This document shows, piece by piece, positions 34,834 through 45,879 of a stretch of 64,000 nt of DNA. This DNA is from Exophiala sp. HKRS030 (lineage: Eukaryota > Ascomycota > Eurotiomycetes > Chaetothyriales > Herpotrichiellaceae), in the NCBI GenBank assembly GCA_023897205.1, contig JAHWDD010000004.1:1798001-1862000 (forward strand), given 5' to 3'. Below the pieces are notes generated by a model. That model did not search any database. It worked only from the letters and a program-made list of their open reading frames with translations, and was not told the origin of the DNA. Position 1 is the first letter of the stretch; every line of letters begins with the position of its first letter. Both the position numbers and the translations under genes were made by a program.

Positions 34834-37075
34834 TCAGGCTCCAACGACCTTGATTTCGAGCTCCTTAGTCTTGATTCCTTGCAGCTTCCGAGCGACACTG
34901 TCAGTCATGGCATCCTCGAGCATATTGCCCTTCACCAACAACGCTGCGATGACAGCACAAACCGCAAAAGCGATCGATGTGTAGTACACCACCTGGAACG
35001 ATTTGAAAAAAGCAGTGTGGGCAGCAACGGTGGCGCTTTGAATAACTTGGGGAGTGATGCCTGGGATTCTGCCTAGCGCTGATTGATCGCCAGCAGCAAT
35101 ATCCTGGACCAGCTCAATGGCGGCGCTCTGAGTTAGGCCAGCGTTCATTGCGGCAGGAATGACGTATTTAGGCAAGTTGTGGGTGATTCGAGTGTTGAGA
35201 ATTGTGACATATATCGCGTCTGGGACCATTGTCAGCCTCAGCATATCTGGAAAGGTTTCTCACCCAAAACGGACCTGATATTGTGGAGAAGCAGGTCCGG
35301 ATGCTGAATAGGGCACCAATGGCAATGCCGAAGTCTTTGGTGTCAACCATGAGAGGCGCAGCACTGATTGTGATGATTTCCATGTATCCAATGCCGAAGC
35401 CGGCAAGGACGCTGAAAACCGCGGCCATTGAAAGCGTCAAGCTTGCTGCAGCGCTGGCGCCTACAAAGGCAGTGAAAACAAGACAGGACAGCAGTAGCTG
35501 CCACTTGATATGTCCGAAGAATTTCACCGTGAATCCAGCTATTCCCTGTCCAGCTAGCACGCCGGCCGTGATTGTGCACTATTCAGAGTGAGAATGAGAA
35601 AAGAGAAAACAAAACCACGTTCTACTTACGCTATACCACCCAGCCTGACTTAATGACCTGCCGAAAACATACCCCAACTGCTGTGGGTAAAGGATGCACA
35701 AGGCGTAGAAAACCATGGACCCGAAACAAGAGCATGCGAGCAGGCAGTTGAAGTTGCGACTCCTGAACAGGCTAAGTGGTAGCAGAGGCAGGGCTGGCTC
35801 TCCGAAAAATTCTGACACCTGGTCAATACCTTCCTGAACAGTCAATGTTACAATCGAAGTCATACCCCAAAGGACGAAAATGATCATGACAACCCCCCTA
35901 CCACGACAGATACAATTACCTTGTAAGAATACCAGGCTACCGATCGTCAGCTTTTGGTTTGCCGGTCTGGAAGGACCATGCATACGATATCTCTGGCCGC
36001 CCCATGAAATTCCGAAGAGGAACGGTACCACGCCACCGCAGAAGAGGATCAAGCCAATGTAATCAAGGGACTTGATGAAATGCCATTTGGTATGCCGGGT
36101 ATGCAGTTGCTCGAAACTGGGAGGATGATAGCAGATGATGAACAAGATGACTGCAGCAAAGGTTGTGCCAGCTAGGAGATAGTAGATTGATCGCCAGCCT
36201 TGCGAAGTGTGTGTGGCCAAGGTCAGTGCTAAGAAATTAATCAGCATCTCGCGGCCCGCGCCAGTAAAGTTTGTTTTGGGAAGATATACATACCAATACC
36301 AGGCGCAATTGCAGAGAGAGGACCAAAGAAGAAAGCGACTGCGCCGAAGTACAGATAGCGATATTTGTTCGGCAGAAGTTCTCCCCAATGGCAGCACAAT
36401 GGGTTTGAGTGGCCGATCCAAATCCCATGAGGACGCCCTGTCCACATCAGTCAGCTCAAGAGATACGAGAATTGACTGATGCACCAAAGACTTACGGCCC
36501 AATCAGCGTGTTGACAGTCTTTGCTCGACTGGCCACGATGTACCCAACGAAAGCGATGGTGCCGAAGATGATCTGGTACCAACGACGGCCAAACAAGTCC
36601 GACAAACGACCGACAATGGTGAAGGAGACGGTCTGGCACACTGTCAAAGAGAGGATGATCCAAATCGCATTCTGACTTGGCCCTGTGGTTTCTGTTAAGA
36701 TGCATGAAGCCGCTAAATACATACAGTCCACATACCAAGATCCGCTTCAATAACACTCAGAGCGAATGAAGGCATCACATATGCCCAAAACCCGTGGCAT
36801 AGCTTAGAACCATAGCCTGTTGCTTTGTCAGCATCGCGAGATCAAGTTTACCTCGAAAACTAGATTTCACACACCAGCATCGACCCAACAAGGCGCCAAT
36901 GGCGAAAGTAGTGGCGTCCCAGGGCAGCCGAGGACTCGACTCCTCTGGCTTCCTCTGCGATGGAGTCGGTCTCAGCGTCGGCCTCCCTGTGTTCGCTCTG
37001 CACATCAGCATGTCCGACGTGGGAGACATGTTGAAAGTCCTTGTTCTTTTCCTCCGCCTGGTTGTTGGTCTGCAT
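34834..37075 (-). CDS. TRI12/siderophore-type MFS transporter, three single-base frameshifts
   Basis: Fourteen-TM MFS protein of the TRI12 (trichothecene efflux pump-like) family. It has at least seven exons; the first is 37075-36875, the next 36816-36736 and 36682-36496, and the last ends at 34834. Recognisable segments are FWAYVMPSFALSV, then VGRLSDLFGRRW (MFS motif A), GELLPNKYRYL, SQGWRSIYYLLAG (loop after TM5), FVLWGM, and the C-terminal half with GIGYMEIITIS. The frame slips in G runs (minus strand) at 36,791-36,793, 36,436-36,438 and about 36,378-36,381. One extra G at each makes all exon phases consistent. It probably exports a product or toxic intermediate of the adjacent gene run. 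The family is sure; exon ends in the 5' half are inferred. Confidence 0.75.
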
Positions 37076-37932
37076 GATTCGATCCGTCCGTGTATCCACT
37101 GCTTGATATCAGAGTGCATCAACGCATCAGTCAAGACTCGCAAGATCAAGATCTCCGCCTTCTAGTAGAGACCCGACACTGGGCCACCCCGGCTTATAGC
37201 AAGCGAGTTGCTCCGCAAACCCTCCCCTGGGGACCCCAGCCAAGTGGTCGGTGTCGGGATCTGGGGAAACAAGGCTCCGCCGCGCCGGATGACTCCGAAC
37301 CTTATAGGAAGCGCTAAGAGTCTTCTTTTCACGCCGAGTCTACTCCTACAGCTACTCTTGACCCGCAGTGGACCAGCTTACTGCCCAAAAAGGCCATGGG
37401 TCTCTACAGTACGCACTGTGACTATTATGTTCCGGAGCGCTTTCACCCCACCACCCCAACCCTCCCCCTGCCTTTGCATCTCTTCCCGCACCCTCTGTCA
37501 AATGAGGTTGATTGAATTGCTTGAGGGCCCTCAGCTTAAGGCGAGGGAGCGCAGAAATCTATAGACTACAGGGGATTGGGAGATGGACCCCACAGAAATC
37601 TTAAGTCCTGACACCCTCAGTGTGCTTTCAAGGTCGGCCCGAAATGAGGGTTGCGTGCGACAACTGGCTTGACAAGCTCGAACCCACATCTGGGTCTGGT
37701 CACACGAGCATGCTGGACTGCGGAAGAGCTTGACTAGCGAACGCTGCCTACGCCGTCATTTTTCTCTTCGAAAGGTGATAGTAAGAGAGAGAACCCCACA
37801 CATGTGATCGCCTACGTGTGTGGCGAGCAATGAGGTCGTTCAGCAAAACTTCGACAATCCCAGCATCCGACACACCCTCTACGGCGTGCTTGTCCGCTAT
37901 TCGCAAAATGAAATGCGCAGCCTCAGTTCCAC
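37076..37932. other. Intergenic between TRI12-MFS and DUF3237 genes
   Basis: About 860 bp without a supportable gene, GC-rich around 37,170-37,300. Holds the MFS promoter and the 3' end of the DUF3237 gene. Confidence 0.55.
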
Positions 37933-38564
37933 TTAACCTACACGGAATATCTGATACGAGATAGTGACATACCCTACCTCCTTCACGCCAATCTTCCCTT
38001 GTCCCACAAAAACAGTGTCGTTCACCCAGGCATACTCCTCACTCCGGCTGAAGATCCTTGGGATAGTGTAGTAGTACAGCTGGCCGAAGTCTACTTCGCA
38101 CTTTGCTTCACCCAGAAAGACCTTGAAGATATCTGAGGTCACGTGGATTTTTCCGGTGTAGGCGAACTCTATGTTCAGCGAACCGTCGTCCGAGAGTGCA
38201 CTAGACCGCGCGTCGATAGACACGATGCTACCCTTGATTCTCATCCAGTCCGATGCTGTGACCACCTTGGCGATCTTTTGGCCGTCGGGGAGTTCGAGGG
38301 TGCCCTGCGTCACTTAGAATCCGCGCGTGCGGAAATGGGTCAGTACACCAGATAAGTGACCACTTCTGACTTTAATAATGTCCGCAACAGGATAGATGGA
38401 AAAGCGGGCTCCGGAGCTTCCGGAGGCAAGAAGAAGGCGGAACGGATGGATGACATACCGTGAGCAACACAAAGATCCGAGTACTTTGTTTCAATGTGTG
38501 GAAAATTAGCGGGACCGGTCATGTTAAGAGTGAAGACATGAGAGAGTTTTGGAGAGGCCGCCAT
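37933..38564 (-). CDS. DUF3237 protein
   Basis: Two exons (38564-38459 and 38312-37933, intron 146 nt) encode 161 aa. DUF3237 proteins are small beta-barrel-like proteins of unknown catalytic role, frequent beside fungal and bacterial degradative or secondary-metabolism genes. The N-terminus has the usual PKLSHVFTLNM opening. The core has ASDWMRIKGSIVSIDARSS, a typical TDDG-like SDDG turn, and YYYTIPRIFSRSEEYAWVND, which matches the family's RFETGDPRYAWLN-type block. The frame and splice phases are clean. It is co-directional with the DapB-like, AveC-like, EthD and P450 genes, so a shared pathway is likely. It could act as a cyclase or hydratase-like accessory, but this is inference. Confidence 0.78.
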
Positions 38565-39004
38565 CTTGTGTCGTCGAAAGTATAAATAAAGTGGGAGAAA
38601 ATTTGGGTATGTTAGAATCTAGGAAGACTACTACGTGTGTTATGATGGTGATACCTCGATTGTTGTTGCCAATAAACTCGGTGTTTTTTCTTGGTTGGAA
38701 GTAGTTGGATGAGACTATCTATCTCTTTTGCATTGCGGACCCGGAGCAGCCTCTCTCCGTGGTTCTAATAACGAAATGCTGCCGTCCTAGTACTGTCCAT
38801 CTTGACCCTCAACGTTAGGCTTCCCAGTCCTATCCAAAGGCTGCAATGGTACCACGATTCAACCCTCTTCGGAGAATATTGCCTAGCAGCCACTGTAGGG
38901 TAGGGAAGCTGAGGAAGCTTTCTCTGTCACTAGTGAATGATATCAAATCGTAAAATATGTCGTTCGCTTTCCTCCATCTACCCCTGCAAAGCAATGCCCC
39001 CTCC
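38565..39004. other. Intergenic
   Basis: About 440 bp without a supportable gene. It holds the promoter of the DUF3237 gene. Confidence 0.55.
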
Positions 39005-40125
39005 TTAACTAGATCTCTTTGTAACATGAAGCCACATGGCTTCTCTGGTCCTTTTTCCAGTGGACTTGAGGTACATCAGGGCCTTGAACCCCGGAGGAGC
39101 TTCCGCAACCATTGGCACTGCTTGGAGCAAAGACACCGCAAAGGCCAGGTAGGCGGGAGCCGCAGGTTCGCCCTCGATCGTTGTGGCATCAGTCAGATAC
39201 GAGGGTTTCAGGCTCAGAACAGTGCGTGAAGATGGTCTCCCTCAATGGTGATGATGTATACATTGTCTTTAGCAAGCTTTGTAGGCTTCATCACCTGACC
39301 AAAGTAGTAAGTGATTTGAATGCTGATGAACGGTTTGTTGTCGTCGGTAAAGCCGGTGGAAGTATATGAGATGAGGGCTGTGCGGCCTTTCTTGACGGTC
39401 ATGACGGGCCGGACAACGTCTTCCGGTGCCTCGAGGCACTGCTTGGTCGCTTCGATTCGATCAATCTTGATCCCGAATTCGCGCCCAACGTGATGAATCA
39501 TTTGGTAGTTGTAATGCTTCTGGTACCAGATAGCTGGACTGTTCTCATCGATCGTATCCGCAATGGCTCCTCCGATGCCGATGACTTGAAGAATGCTCTC
39601 ATTCGCTTGGTCCTGACAGTCGAAGTATTCCTCCAGTTCGATGCGCTTAATGTCGTTGGACAGGCCAGATAGCAAAGTCACCACCCGTTGGGTCATCAAA
39701 TCAGGATTGAGTCCAGTAGCATGGAACGTCGCCTTGCCTCGTTTGCATGCATTTTTGATCCCCTCTCCAAAAGCCGCATCTCGAGCGGGAAGGTAACTAT
39801 ACGGATGGCTTGTCACGACATTCTTGCCCGCCTCAAGGAGTCTTACAAAGTTAGCAAGTGGGTTTAGGAAGGGAGCGTCCAGGGCTGTGTGGACCACCAC
39901 GTCACAATCAATCTTGAGGAACTGGTCCCAGTCCCCGGTACATTTGACCCCAAGCGGTTCGATGCCCGCCAAAGTTCCGATATCTACACCCTTCTTTTCG
40001 TCAGAGAACACAAAGGCACCGACAACCTGGAATTCTGGCAGGCGTGTGGCTTCGCGGATGACGATACAGCCCGCGTCACCAGGACCGAAGATGGCAATTT
40101 TATATGGTGTCGTTCGTGCGGCCAT
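39005..40125 (-). CDS. NAD(P)-binding dehydrogenase, dihydrodipicolinate reductase/2,4-diaminopentanoate dehydrogenase-like, one frameshift
   Basis: Intronless, about 373 aa. The N-terminus is a Rossmann fold of the DapB_N type (IAIFGPGDAGCIVIREA, residues 8-24) with the VVVHTALDAPF strand and NVVTSHPYSY loop. The second domain has HATGLNPDLM and LEEYFDCQDQ, which recur in the DapB-like family used in catabolism and unusual amine or polyketide chemistry rather than lysine synthesis. The start is the ATG at 40125; translation could not start upstream at an ATG. The frame ends early at 39,214 because of a one-base slip in a G run (minus strand) at 39,239-39,241. Beyond it another frame continues with about 77 residues of good coding quality (PAYLAFAVSLLQAVP, then VAEAPPGF), typical of the family's C-terminus, to a TAA at 39,007. 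Substrate unknown. Confidence 0.75.
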
Positions 40126-40615
40126 TGTTGGTGATGGAATTTGCAACTGTGCAAGAGAAGTTCATGCAATACTACCTTCGTTTGAGGGGAAAGTGTTCAG
40201 GACAGAAAATTTTCAGGCAGATTTGTTGTTATCTGAATCGATCCGGCGTTCGGAAGGGAGTAGTGCCTTAGAATGGGCCTTTCATCAGTTTGCTTCTCAG
40301 GGCCAAGGCATGGAAGCAACTGGTATCCTTCGGTCTACTTCAAGATTGCAGAAATATGAGACTTAGATTCGATTTTTGATTCGAGTTATGCTTGATGTGC
40401 TTGGAATAAAGATTAAGTTAATGACTTTGTAAGCCCCATGGGAGCACTGAAGTCATGTTAGATCCTCAGTGGGCGTGATTACTTTATCTTCCGATTTCAA
40501 CAAAGAAGCCTTTTAAATTCTCCATGAGCTCCTTCTATGCTGTATTCCCCACCATATTCCGATACAGGGACGCTAGATCTAGAATAAGGCTGGTGTCACG
40601 ACCATCCGCAACAAG
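40126..40615. other. Intergenic
   Basis: About 490 bp. The part next to 40,125 is the likely promoter of the DapB-like gene. No gene seen. Confidence 0.55.
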
Positions 40616-41434
40616 TCACATGGCTTTGCCATTCTGTTTGCCTCTACTTTTGTTCAGCCGATCCTCAGCACCGTCAAATTGCAGACCAACGAGCGTTAAA
40701 GAGATTGCGACTAAGATAAAAGTGACAGCTCCCATCGGGTAGGAAATATGGTATCCCTTATCCACCGCTAAGGCAATCCAAACCGGCCAGGCCATTGCCC
40801 CATTTGCCAGGATATCCGCCGATGGGATTATCAAGGTGATGGCAAGCTTCTTCCAACCTTTCAAAAATTTGGCATTGGATAGGACGTTGATCAGAGACGC
40901 TGCCACGATGGGCATCGTCGAGTTCACCGCGGGGAACCACAAGGGCATCCCCAGTACTTCGAATGGCTGAAATCCGAAGTACGACTGCAGTCCCCATTGA
41001 TTGACAGGGTACTCCAGGGCCAGATTGGAAACGTACGCAAAGGCCCACAGCTTCCAGACGCCGCGAGCCGTCATAGGTGCTATTTGGCTCTGGAATTTGG
41101 TGAACCACCAGTATCCAAATCCGCCGTTGAATGTACCGTATGATGCCAACATGAACCAAGGGATGGGCCGACCATCATGAGAGTACAATATCAACTCGGT
41201 GCTTGCGAAATAGCAGCAGCCGAGCGCGTTAATCAATGGGTCCAGCACCACGCACAGCGAGCCGCCGAGCATGAAGAGGATGCTTGTAGAGTCGAATCGG
41301 AAAGTCAATTTGTACAGGGCGAAGAGGATACAACCAATATAAGGGATGAATGTGGATATGGTAAATATGACACTTTCATCGTATGGCATCTCTGTGACCG
41401 TCGGCGGTCGCTGAGATGTGAGTGGGTCAAGCAT
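40616..41434 (-). CDS. Polytopic membrane protein, tentatively AveC/spirocyclase-like
   Basis: Single-exon, 272 aa, with about seven hydrophobic segments. It starts at the ATG at 41434. Features that recall the AveC (spirocyclase-like) family are a VVLDPLINALG motif after the second TM, a GRPIPWF loop, an LEYPVNQWGLQSYFGFQPF block and then PLWFPAVNSTMPIV. AveC acts in avermectin spiroketal formation. Relatives are common beside oxidoreductases in actinobacteria, where their chemistry is mostly unknown. The C-terminal tail is basic (NKSRGKQNGK). It is co-directional with the DapB-like gene, 490 bp apart. The alternative is an unrelated membrane protein. The frame is clean, so the gene is sure and the family is tentative. 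Confidence 0.6.
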   Translation of the reverse strand: MLDPLTSQRPPTVTEMPYDESVIFTISTFIPYIGCILFALYKLTFRFDSTSILFMLGGSLCVVLDPLINALGCCYFASTELILYSHDGRPIPWFMLASYGTFNGGFGYWWFTKFQSQIAPMTARGVWKLWAFAYVSNLALEYPVNQWGLQSYFGFQPFEVLGMPLWFPAVNSTMPIVAASLINVLSNAKFLKGWKKLAITLIIPSADILANGAMAWPVWIALAVDKGYHISYPMGAVTFILVAISLTLVGLQFDGAEDRLNKSRGKQNGKAM

Positions 41435-41935
41435 CTTTGCGTATGCGTGGGTGATTGCCGAGGTTCATCACTGAGCTCAGCCTGAGATGGTTTGAATGTG
41501 AGATCGCGACGCGAGAAGGAAGAAAAGAGCAAAAGTAAAAGATCATGAAGGAGAGGAGAAATATATTCAGAAAATTGGATGCCGGACAAAGGGATTCTGT
41601 AGCCAACCCCTGAGCTTTGTCCTGAGGTTGGCACCATCTATTGGGGACTAAGCCAACGGACCCAAAACTCGGAAGAAAGTCATATCACTCATTCCGTAAG
41701 CGGCTTGCTTGATACTTTCTGCCCGCTGCTCATGCACTGCTCGATTACTTACGATTCGCGCGGTACTACTTGCTCGCCTTTCTAAGACTCAGACGGATCC
41801 GATAGGAGCATTCGTCCCGGATCTTTAGCAAGCCTCTTTTCAGCCAACAGGCATTAATTACACTGAGCACAGACATGACATTGCGTGAACGACTTTTTTT
41901 AATTGCTTCGGAATTAAGAACCTCTTTCCCCTCTT
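41435..41935. other. Intergenic
   Basis: About 500 bp without a gene. It holds the promoter of the AveC-like gene and the 3' flank of the EthD-like gene. Confidence 0.55.
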
Positions 41936-42547
41936 TCATTTGAAGTCGTTGAGCGACTTATTCAGTACATACTGCCCACCCTCGACGACCGAATAGTTTT
42001 GCCCCGTGAGAATGACCATCTTGGCTGACTGGAAGAACTTCTGCTCATCTGGTACAATGACCTCCTGATAGTATTTGGCTGACGAGATCTTGTCCCAGGT
42101 CTCTAGTGATGGGATTTCCAGCTGAACGACCCATCGTAGCCGAGGGGATTGTTGCTCTGATCGATGTGGAACTACGCAGGATTAGCAAAAATTCATTCCA
42201 ACCCTGATCTATTGGCTGGATGGACATCATAACGCAATGCTTGTGTGTAGAGGTATGTGTAGCTATGTAGGGTGTGTGAGCGAGTCAAACAATTCTTCCC
42301 ATATCATCAACTCATCAACGGTACAAGCAAAACACCTCATGGTCGTACGAAAATGCAATGATCAATGGTCGAGGGGCTCTAGAGGACCCGATTTCTTGAT
42401 AGGTGGTAGTGATTGACGTACCTGCCGGTAACTTAGGACTCCCATAGATGACAGGAATTTTCCCACCAGGGACCCGTGATTCTCTATCCAATATTTCTGG
42501 AACTCCTCGATCGACAGATGCTCGCTCCGTGTGACGAACCCCAGCAT
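41936..42547 (-). CDS. EthD-like (dimeric alpha-beta barrel) protein, one frameshift
   Basis: Two exons (42547-42422 and 42171-41936, intron about 250 nt) give about 120 aa. The opening MLGFVTRSEHLSIEEFQKYW is the usual EthD/ferredoxin-like start (a first beta strand, then the helix with EEF..YW), followed by ENHGSLV. The second exon continues with DQSNNPLGYDG, LEIPSLETWDK and the final DEQKFF motif. A one-base slip in a G run (minus strand) at 42,130-42,132 separates the two parts. EthD-domain proteins include degradation accessory proteins and polyketide-shaping dehydratases or decarboxylases, such as those of anthraquinone pathways. It is divergent from nothing; the P450 lies upstream on the same strand. 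Confidence 0.72.
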
Positions 42548-43157
42548 AGTTACTGAGGGAGAGGGTTGTGGATGGCAGCCTCATCCGCCCGATTCGACGC
42601 CTCGGCCATGGCTGACTTTCTGCTCAGCTAGCTAGACTATGGGGTTGATATGATTGCTTGTGGGTAGCAGGCAGCCGGGGGGGGGGGGGGGGGGGAACCC
42701 AATAGCCTCGTGAAAGGAGTTGTACCCAGGTAGGATACCTCTCCTCGTCACTTATAATCTCTTCAGCCACCGGGAATCGTGGCAGACCTGCTCCTCGGCG
42801 AATATGCTCTTTTGGACGAGTTCCTCTCCGGCCCGTCGGGTCCTGACTCCGACCTTGCGGGGAATTTTGACCATCGCTGTTGGAAGCAGAGGTCTGTTTA
42901 GCATGAGAAACATTGAGGTCAGAGGACTATTATGCTTTTGAGACGTCGGGGCGCTTGGGTCATGCGGGCTGCTCTGTGATGAAGGCGATTGATAGAAGAT
43001 GGGAAATGTCTTGCTTGAGCTACTTCTTCCGAGAATATAAACTATCTTTGTTGATCCTGGCTTGCCAGCCGACAAGTGTACACGTAACATCCGTAGAATT
43101 ATCCATAGAACCGACGATGAACATACTAATGAAGTGTCGTGTTGTGTTCAAAGGCTA
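42548..43157. other. Intergenic between P450 and EthD genes
   Basis: About 610 bp between two co-directional genes, with no supportable gene. It contains a run of 19 G at 42,677-42,695 and the EthD promoter. Confidence 0.55.
42677..42695 (+). repeat. Homopolymer run of 19 G
   Basis: An uninterrupted run of 19 G about 130 bp upstream of the EthD-like start codon, on the opposite strand to the gene. It is capable of forming a G-quadruplex, or its length may be a sequencing artefact. Confidence 0.85.
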
Positions 43158-45082
43158 TCACTTCTTCCAGAACTCCTTCTGGTACCACTCCTGACTGTAA
43201 TTTCTCTCCTCATCGAGCCAGCCTTCAGCTTCCTCCCACGAGTCCGTGATCAATTTCGCCCGCTTTTCATCTCGTGGGACGCACTTGGATTTGTACGGCA
43301 TCGGCCCTGCAACAAGACCGGTGGTCATGGCATCGTTTTCAATGACCTCTTCATCCACCCTCTCAATGTCGAAAGCCCATAGTATGCGGGCGATGACCAT
43401 AAATAGACTGCGGTCCGCCACCTGCATACCAGGGCAGATCCGGCGACCGGAGCCGAATGTGAAATGGTCGCGTAGCGCTGGGTCCGCTTGGGCGGCCGAC
43501 TCTTGCGAGAGCATCGCGTCGTGAATGTATCGTGTTGGATTGAACTTGCGTGGGTTCGGGTAGCGGACAGGATCATTGTTGATACCCCATATCTGGAAAT
43601 AAGTGTTTGGTTAGTAAGAATAACTTCTTAACCTGGGTTTAGTGCCGCTAACATTTTGAACCACTGATGTTCCTTTGGGGATCTTATACCCCATGTACTC
43701 GTCGTCCTTAGCTGCAGCGTGTGGAATTCCCAAGACGGCAGTTGGGCACCCTATGCCATACCGAGAGTCGGCAGTCAGCGTCTTCTGTCTTTAATTTCCT
43801 TCAGGCTCAGGGGCTCTTACACCTCAGGCTTTCCTTAACAATGGCCCTGACATAGGGCAGCTGGTTCCGGTCCTCCCATTCCGGCATCCTGTCACCACCA
43901 ACTACCTGGTCCAGTTCCTGATGAGCCTGTTGCTGAACCTCCGGATACAATATCATCGCTTTAATGAACCCATGTAGCGTGTTGAACGTGGTATCCGAGG
44001 CTCCAGCCCACGCATGGCCTGCGTTGAACGCCATCTCCATCTCGTTAAGCCCATCCTTGTCCTCGTTGGTGAGCATGTCGCCAGCGAAGCACGGGTTTAA
44101 CTTTCCTCGCTCAACCTTGGACTTGGCGTCACGTAGGAGGTCAAGCCAAAGATCTCGTTCCATGATAGTGAGCCGGGAGAGTTCCTTATTCAGCTTATTC
44201 AAAGAGTTGGGAGTGTGTTTTAGGATTGGCCGGAGCATAGGGAAGAACTCGGTAACTTGAGTCGCAATGCCTACCAAAGTGTAGGATTCTATCCATTCGA
44301 AAAGGCGTGTCACATAGTGATTGTCAGCTCGATTGACCCGCCAGCCGTAAGTGATGGTAGATCCGGTACTGGTGGTGTAGCGCTTAAGGGCATTAAAAGA
44401 GTCGTACGGAGCGTCCAGTAAGTCCCAGAGCAACTGGTTGGATTCAAATCGCTTCGAATGCGTTAATCCCAAGATGGCGGATATCAAGAGACGATAGAGC
44501 ATACCAGGTAGGGCAAATATCGGGTCGCTGCCGTACTCGTTAGAGCCGTGTGATACATCTTTCGCTGACGACGCCACACATCATCGTTGCTATCAGGATC
44601 TGTTATCTGGCAGGCTTTGATAGAAGGAAGAAGGCTCTAAGCTTACTCTCGGTTCGAGATCATTAGGTTATACCCAAAATTGCGCAGGTAATTGTCCACG
44701 CGGTTCGAATAGATGCTGCTACGCTTGTCGTAGAGATCTTTGACCGCCGTGTACGAGTTAATAACAATCACGTTCATGCCCCCAGTTTCAGTCCCATGAC
44801 AGGGCCATCTATTGGGTGTAAGTAGCTGTTCCTAGGAGATTAACAAGTTCCTACATTGCGCCGACAGCTTTGCCAGGCCTTCGTGCAGCTTCTGTCTCGG
44901 TATTTGGAAGAGATTTCCAAAAATGGGGAGCGTCTGTGGCCCTGAGGTATTGTATCAGCTTGTCTTCCAAAACATCAAAGGGAGGAATTACCTGGAGGGT
45001 AATCCTTGGGCCTCATGCCAAAGTTTCGAAACCTGATGATCAGGACCGCCAGAATGGCGACCACAGCTAGCACGATATACAT
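43158..45082 (-). CDS. Cytochrome P450 monooxygenase, one frameshift
   Basis: Seven exons (45082-44992, 44941-44855, 44808-44647, 44589-44505, 44451-43821, 43750-43653, 43592-43158) give about 529 aa, the normal length. An N-terminal membrane anchor (YIVLAVVAILAVLII) and a proline hinge (PKDYPPGPQTLP) are followed by the C-helix WRRQRK, the I-helix WAGASDTT, the ExxR motif in KESLR, and the haem-binding loop FGSGRRICPG with the thiolate Cys. It resembles the fungal CYP group that includes O-methylsterigmatocystin oxidoreductase; the substrate is unknown. The exon-5 donor is GTAAGA at 43,820, because only this gives the RWCPTAVLG join. A single-base slip in a G run (minus strand) at 44,779-44,783 interrupts exon 3. 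It acts at the ER and probably oxidises the product of the neighbouring enzymes. Confidence 0.82.
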
Positions 45083-45290
45083 GATGGTGGTGGTCACAAA
45101 AGTAACGTTTCTTTTCGAGTTGCAGATGTGAGAGGAGCAATGGCAATGGCCAGGTTGTAGTTGTAGAACTTTTCAAACCTCTGGAGTCTCCCATTATCGA
45201 GTGCCCTATGAACGATACGGCTTTGGTCACCGATCTGTCATTCGGGGATCCCGGCCTTCGGAGATCGACAGGACGAACAATGGGAATACC

Positions 45291-45590
45291 TTAGTCTAGA
45301 GAGCTGTGCACTGCCGCACGTAGAGGTGACTCCTGTGGGGTGGCCTGGAGCAATTCGGTCCGGAGCATTTGGGTGCAGGACCGAGGATCGATGTTTGCTC
45401 TCTTCTTCAACTCCCAACCATCGTGACCGGTTTGTAGTTTCGTGATGATATCTTCTGGGTCCAAGTCGACCCCGACAGGGTCGATCGTCAAACTTGGGAG
45501 ACGCTATGAACGAGTTTGCATCTCCCACTGCGCCAAAATTGTTGAACTGTCTCTCAACCTGATTCCCATATGGATCCTGATAGGAGATGT
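45291..45590 (-). pseudogene. C-terminal fragment of a VOC-superfamily (glyoxalase/extradiol dioxygenase-like) protein
   Basis: About 100 codons of coding quality. YQDPYGNQVERQFNNF matches the DPDGN..E motif of vicinal-oxygen-chelate enzymes, and the Glu in it would be a metal ligand. It is followed by the conserved fungal tail with PVGVDLDPED and ELKKRANIDPRS and a stop at 45,291. The two parts are one base out of phase near 45,505; here the sequence has an extra A rather than a lost G. The N-terminal half is missing; to the right the DNA becomes AT-rich and RIP-scarred. It is the last member of the minus-strand metabolic run and shows the run once extended further. Extradiol-type activity is an inference from the family. 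Confidence 0.62.
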
Positions 45591-45879
45591 GTTGGCTTGT
45601 GCTTACTAATCAACCAATTATTGACCGAACTATCGACTGGCCAGTGCGCATATTCGATATATTGACAAGCACTCACCTAGTGCACTCGATTATTGATTTT
45701 CTTGCGCATTAGGAGAGATTTTCTCTTGTTTACACTTATTTATATAGAGAAGAGGAATCCTCATCATTCTATAGACCAGACAGACATCAATTTAATCTAT
45801 TTGTACGTGTTAACAGTCATTTCGTCGACGCTTACAAAGCTAATAGTTATGAGCCCGGAAAATATCCGATATTAAGTTA

